From positions 1 through 38,596 of the forward strand of contig JAGWVB010000007.1 in assembly GCA_018971105.1 (NCBI GenBank): a DNA stretch of 38,596 nucleotides, given 5' to 3'. Below are positions 37,304 through 38,596 of this stretch, in pieces. Numbering within the stretch: the first letter of the stretch is position 1; every line of letters starts with the position of its first letter. The translations under genes and the position numbers were made by a program. Under the pieces are notes generated by a model, which worked only from the letters and a program-made list of their open reading frames with translations, was not told where the DNA came from and did no database searches. The DNA comes from Burkholderiales bacterium (GTDB lineage: Bacteria > Pseudomonadota > Gammaproteobacteria > Burkholderiales > Burkholderiaceae_C).

Positions 37304-37581
37304 TTGCGCGTCTTGGCCAGGCGCGAGCGCGCGGCGTCGAGCTTGCGCTGCAGTGCGTCGATGACGACATCGGCGTCGACGTAATCGCCGGTGCGGCGCG
37401 CCTCGTCGCGCGAGCGCAGGCCGCGGGCGATGAACTCGGCCTGGATCCGCCGCCGCTCGACGTTGGCGCGCACCGAAGCTTCGACGAACTCGGACAGGGT
37501 TTCGCCCTCGGTGAGCACGGCCTCGACCTCGGCGCGGAACTCGGGCTCGACACGGACGGAAGGAATGGTGGCGGTCTTCAT
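37300..37581 (-). CDS. YlcI/YnfO-type antitoxin
   Basis: A 93-residue antitoxin with an N-terminal ribbon-helix-helix (TIPSVRVEPEFRAEVEAVLTEGETLSEFVEASVRANVERR) and a charged C-terminal helix RRTGDYVDADVVIDALQRKLDAARSRLA that would neutralise the toxin. It starts at the ATG at 37581 and overlaps the toxin gene downstream. The perfect palindrome CGCAATTGCG at 37595-37604, just upstream, is a likely operator. Confidence 0.8.
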   Translation of the reverse strand: MKTATIPSVRVEPEFRAEVEAVLTEGETLSEFVEASVRANVERRRIQAEFIARGLRSRDEARRTGDYVDADVVIDALQRKLDAARSRLAKTRK

Positions 37582-37594
37582 GACGGCACTGTAT

Positions 37595-37604
37595 CGCAAT
37601 TGCG
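37595..37604. promoter_or_regulatory. Palindrome upstream of the second antitoxin
   Basis: CGCAATTGCG is a perfect 10-bp palindrome 13 bp upstream of the antitoxin start. It probably serves autoregulation by the ribbon-helix-helix antitoxin. The rest of the 210-bp gap to ssb shows nothing recognisable. Confidence 0.45.
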
Positions 37605-37791
37605 CCACAATCGCCGGCTACCGACATACGCGCGTCTACGGCTGTCGGGCCTGCGCAGCTCCGCGCCTCATCGCCCCCTCATGCCAATCTGGGGCATTCG
37701 TCGGGCGAACCAGTCAGGCCCCAATGGTCGATTGCTACGCTCGGGCGCCGACAGACAGGCACCGCCGGAAGCTGCGCCCGCCGGACCTGCT

Positions 37792-38286
37792 TCAGTTGGC
37801 CGCGGTTACGGGCTGGCGCATGGCGCGCGGCCTGGGATTGCGACCCGAGGTCGCCGATCCGGCCTGCCCGGCGCTTCCGCCAGCGTCACTGCTACCCGCG
37901 CCGCTTCCCGCCTCGTCGCCCTCGCCGCGCCCGCGCCGCGCCTGGGCGTCGGACTTGCTGTCGAGGTAGTCGATCTCCTCGGCCGTGAACGCCATGCCGT
38001 AGACGGTCTGCCCGTCCTTCTCGTAATTGTTGTTGCGCAGCCGGCCAACGATGTTCACATGCGAACCCTTGCCGAGGTACTCGGCCGCGTTCTCGGCCTG
38101 CTTGCCCCACAGCGTCCACTGGATGGCGGTGGCCTCCTCCTCGCGCGATTCACCGGACCCGCGGCGCGTGTTGCTGATCGCGGTCAGCATCGCCTTGGCG
38201 ACCTTGCCCTCGCGACCGTTGACGAATTCGAGCCTGACGCCGCCGGCCAGGTGGGCGTGGCGCTGAATGACTTGAACCTGGGACAT
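37792..38286 (-). CDS. ssb: Single-stranded DNA-binding protein, plasmid/ICE type
   Basis: A 164-residue OB-fold protein. The core includes QVIQRHAHLAGGVRLEFVNG, AMLTAISNTRRGSGESREEEATAIQWTLWGKQAENAAEYLGKGSHVNIVGRL and NNNYEKDGQTVYGMAFTAEEIDYLDSK. A glycine-rich linker follows. The C-terminus lacks the acidic DDDIPF-type tip of chromosomal SSB. This divergent form is found on plasmids and integrative elements, where it coats transferred or replicating single strands. The start at 38286 follows AAGGAGAAGGTC. It fits the mobilization genes to its left. Confidence 0.87.
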   Translation of the reverse strand: MSQVQVIQRHAHLAGGVRLEFVNGREGKVAKAMLTAISNTRRGSGESREEEATAIQWTLWGKQAENAAEYLGKGSHVNIVGRLRNNNYEKDGQTVYGMAFTAEEIDYLDSKSDAQARRGRGEGDEAGSGAGSSDAGGSAGQAGSATSGRNPRPRAMRQPVTAAN

Positions 38287-38369
38287 GACCTTCTCCTTGC
38301 AAGAGAGCCCAGCCGGGTCACTGAACCGGCAACCCTGAAAACTGATCCTCTCGCTCGGACTCCCTCGCT

Positions 38370-38422
38370 CCCGCCCACGGGCGGGCGGGGGGTGGGCAAG
38401 GACCCTTCCCTCACGGGAAGGG
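38370..38422. repeat. Two GC-rich hairpins, REP-like or terminator
   Basis: CCCGCCC-AC-GGGCGGG (38370-38385) and CCCTTCCC-TCAC-GGGAAGGG (38403-38422) are perfect stem-loops in the gap between ssb and the IS. No T-run follows, so intrinsic termination is doubtful. The pattern resembles REP/BIME elements common near gene ends. Confidence 0.55.
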
Positions 38423-38463
38423 GTTGGGAATGGGTGGTGTTCCCAGCAGCCGTAGCGGTGAGC

Positions 38464-38596
38464 TGACCTTGCCCCCGAAAAACGTATCCCTTGCTGAGTG
38501 GTTCAATGCAAGCAAGGAGAACGGAAATGACGAAGGCAAAGACGACATCGACGAGGGCGCGCTACACGCTCGAGTTCAAGCAGGAGGCCGTGCGGT
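38464..38596 (+). mobile_element. Left end of an IS3-like insertion sequence, cut by the window
   Basis: The segment beginning TGACCTTGCCCCCGAAAAAC at 38464 looks like an IS3-family terminal inverted repeat (5'-TG, C-rich), and the transposase gene starts 63 bp further in. The right end lies outside the window, so family, length and target duplication cannot be checked. Confidence 0.65.
38527..38596 (+). CDS. IS3-family transposase OrfA, N-terminal 23 residues
   Basis: The visible 23 residues end RARYTLEFKQEAVR, the standard start of the helix-turn-helix of IS3/IS911 OrfA proteins, which usually continue as LV. The ATG at 38527 follows AAGGAGA by six bases. The gene is interrupted by the window edge, not by mutation as far as can be seen. 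Confidence 0.85.
   Translation, partial: MTKAKTTSTRARYTLEFKQEAVR

Overview
The window is GC-rich DNA whose gene content and syntax point to a betaproteobacterium of the order Burkholderiales (Comamonadaceae/Rubrivivax-like). The reasons are the box pathway of aerobic benzoyl-CoA degradation, tcuRAB-like genes, tightly overlapping catabolic operons with neighbouring LysR genes, and C/G-tract hairpin repeats that I associate with this group. The genus assignment is inference.

Layout. 1-4480: the end of a TlpA/thioredoxin-like gene, a MarR regulator divergent from a Bcr/CflA-type MFS exporter, and a hybrid sensor kinase convergent with the exporter. 4481-5050 is gene-free and carries a 13-bp tandem repeat. 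5051-10153: a tricarballylate-type locus (tcuR, tcuA, tcuB) followed by a tautomerase-like small protein and an esterase. 10223-17291: an MFS transporter divergent from a four-gene operon (HTD2-like hydratase, CaiB/BaiF CoA-transferase, CitE-like lyase, fumarase/aspartase-superfamily lyase), closed by a convergent LysR gene. The first three enzymes match the CoA-transferase / hydratase / citramalyl-CoA lyase logic of itaconate or mesaconate degradation; the fourth enzyme is unexplained. 17413-20055: an ArsR/SRPBCC pair and a divergent YciI(DGPF)/ECF42-type sigma factor pair.

20359-32737 is a complete-looking aerobic benzoate module. The minus strand carries boxC, boxB, boxA, an enoyl-CoA hydratase, a 3-hydroxyacyl-CoA dehydrogenase, a second hydratase and a 3-oxoadipyl-CoA thiolase. 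The plus strand carries the semialdehyde dehydrogenase and benzoate-CoA ligase. Together they would take benzoate to benzoyl-CoA, through epoxidation and ring cleavage, to acetyl-CoA and succinyl-CoA. A fragment resembling the C-terminus of the BoxR regulator lies between the divergent arms. The module is bracketed by two imperfect direct repeats, each accompanied by a ParD-type operator motif.

32869-38596 is a mosaic of mobile-element parts: a broken CoA-transferase gene, parDE, a relaxase cut off after its first ~60 residues, a MobC-like protein, a presumptive oriT/stb control region, StbA-like and StbB genes, a second toxin-antitoxin pair, a plasmid-type ssb and the left end of an IS3-like element. 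It reads as the remains of an integrated mobilizable plasmid or ICE beside the benzoate cluster.

The most interesting points are the unexplained lyase in the itaconate-like operon with an operator-like motif shared with its LysR gene, the repeats flanking the box cluster, and the oriT/stb-like region. All functions are read from sequence; none was confirmed by database search.
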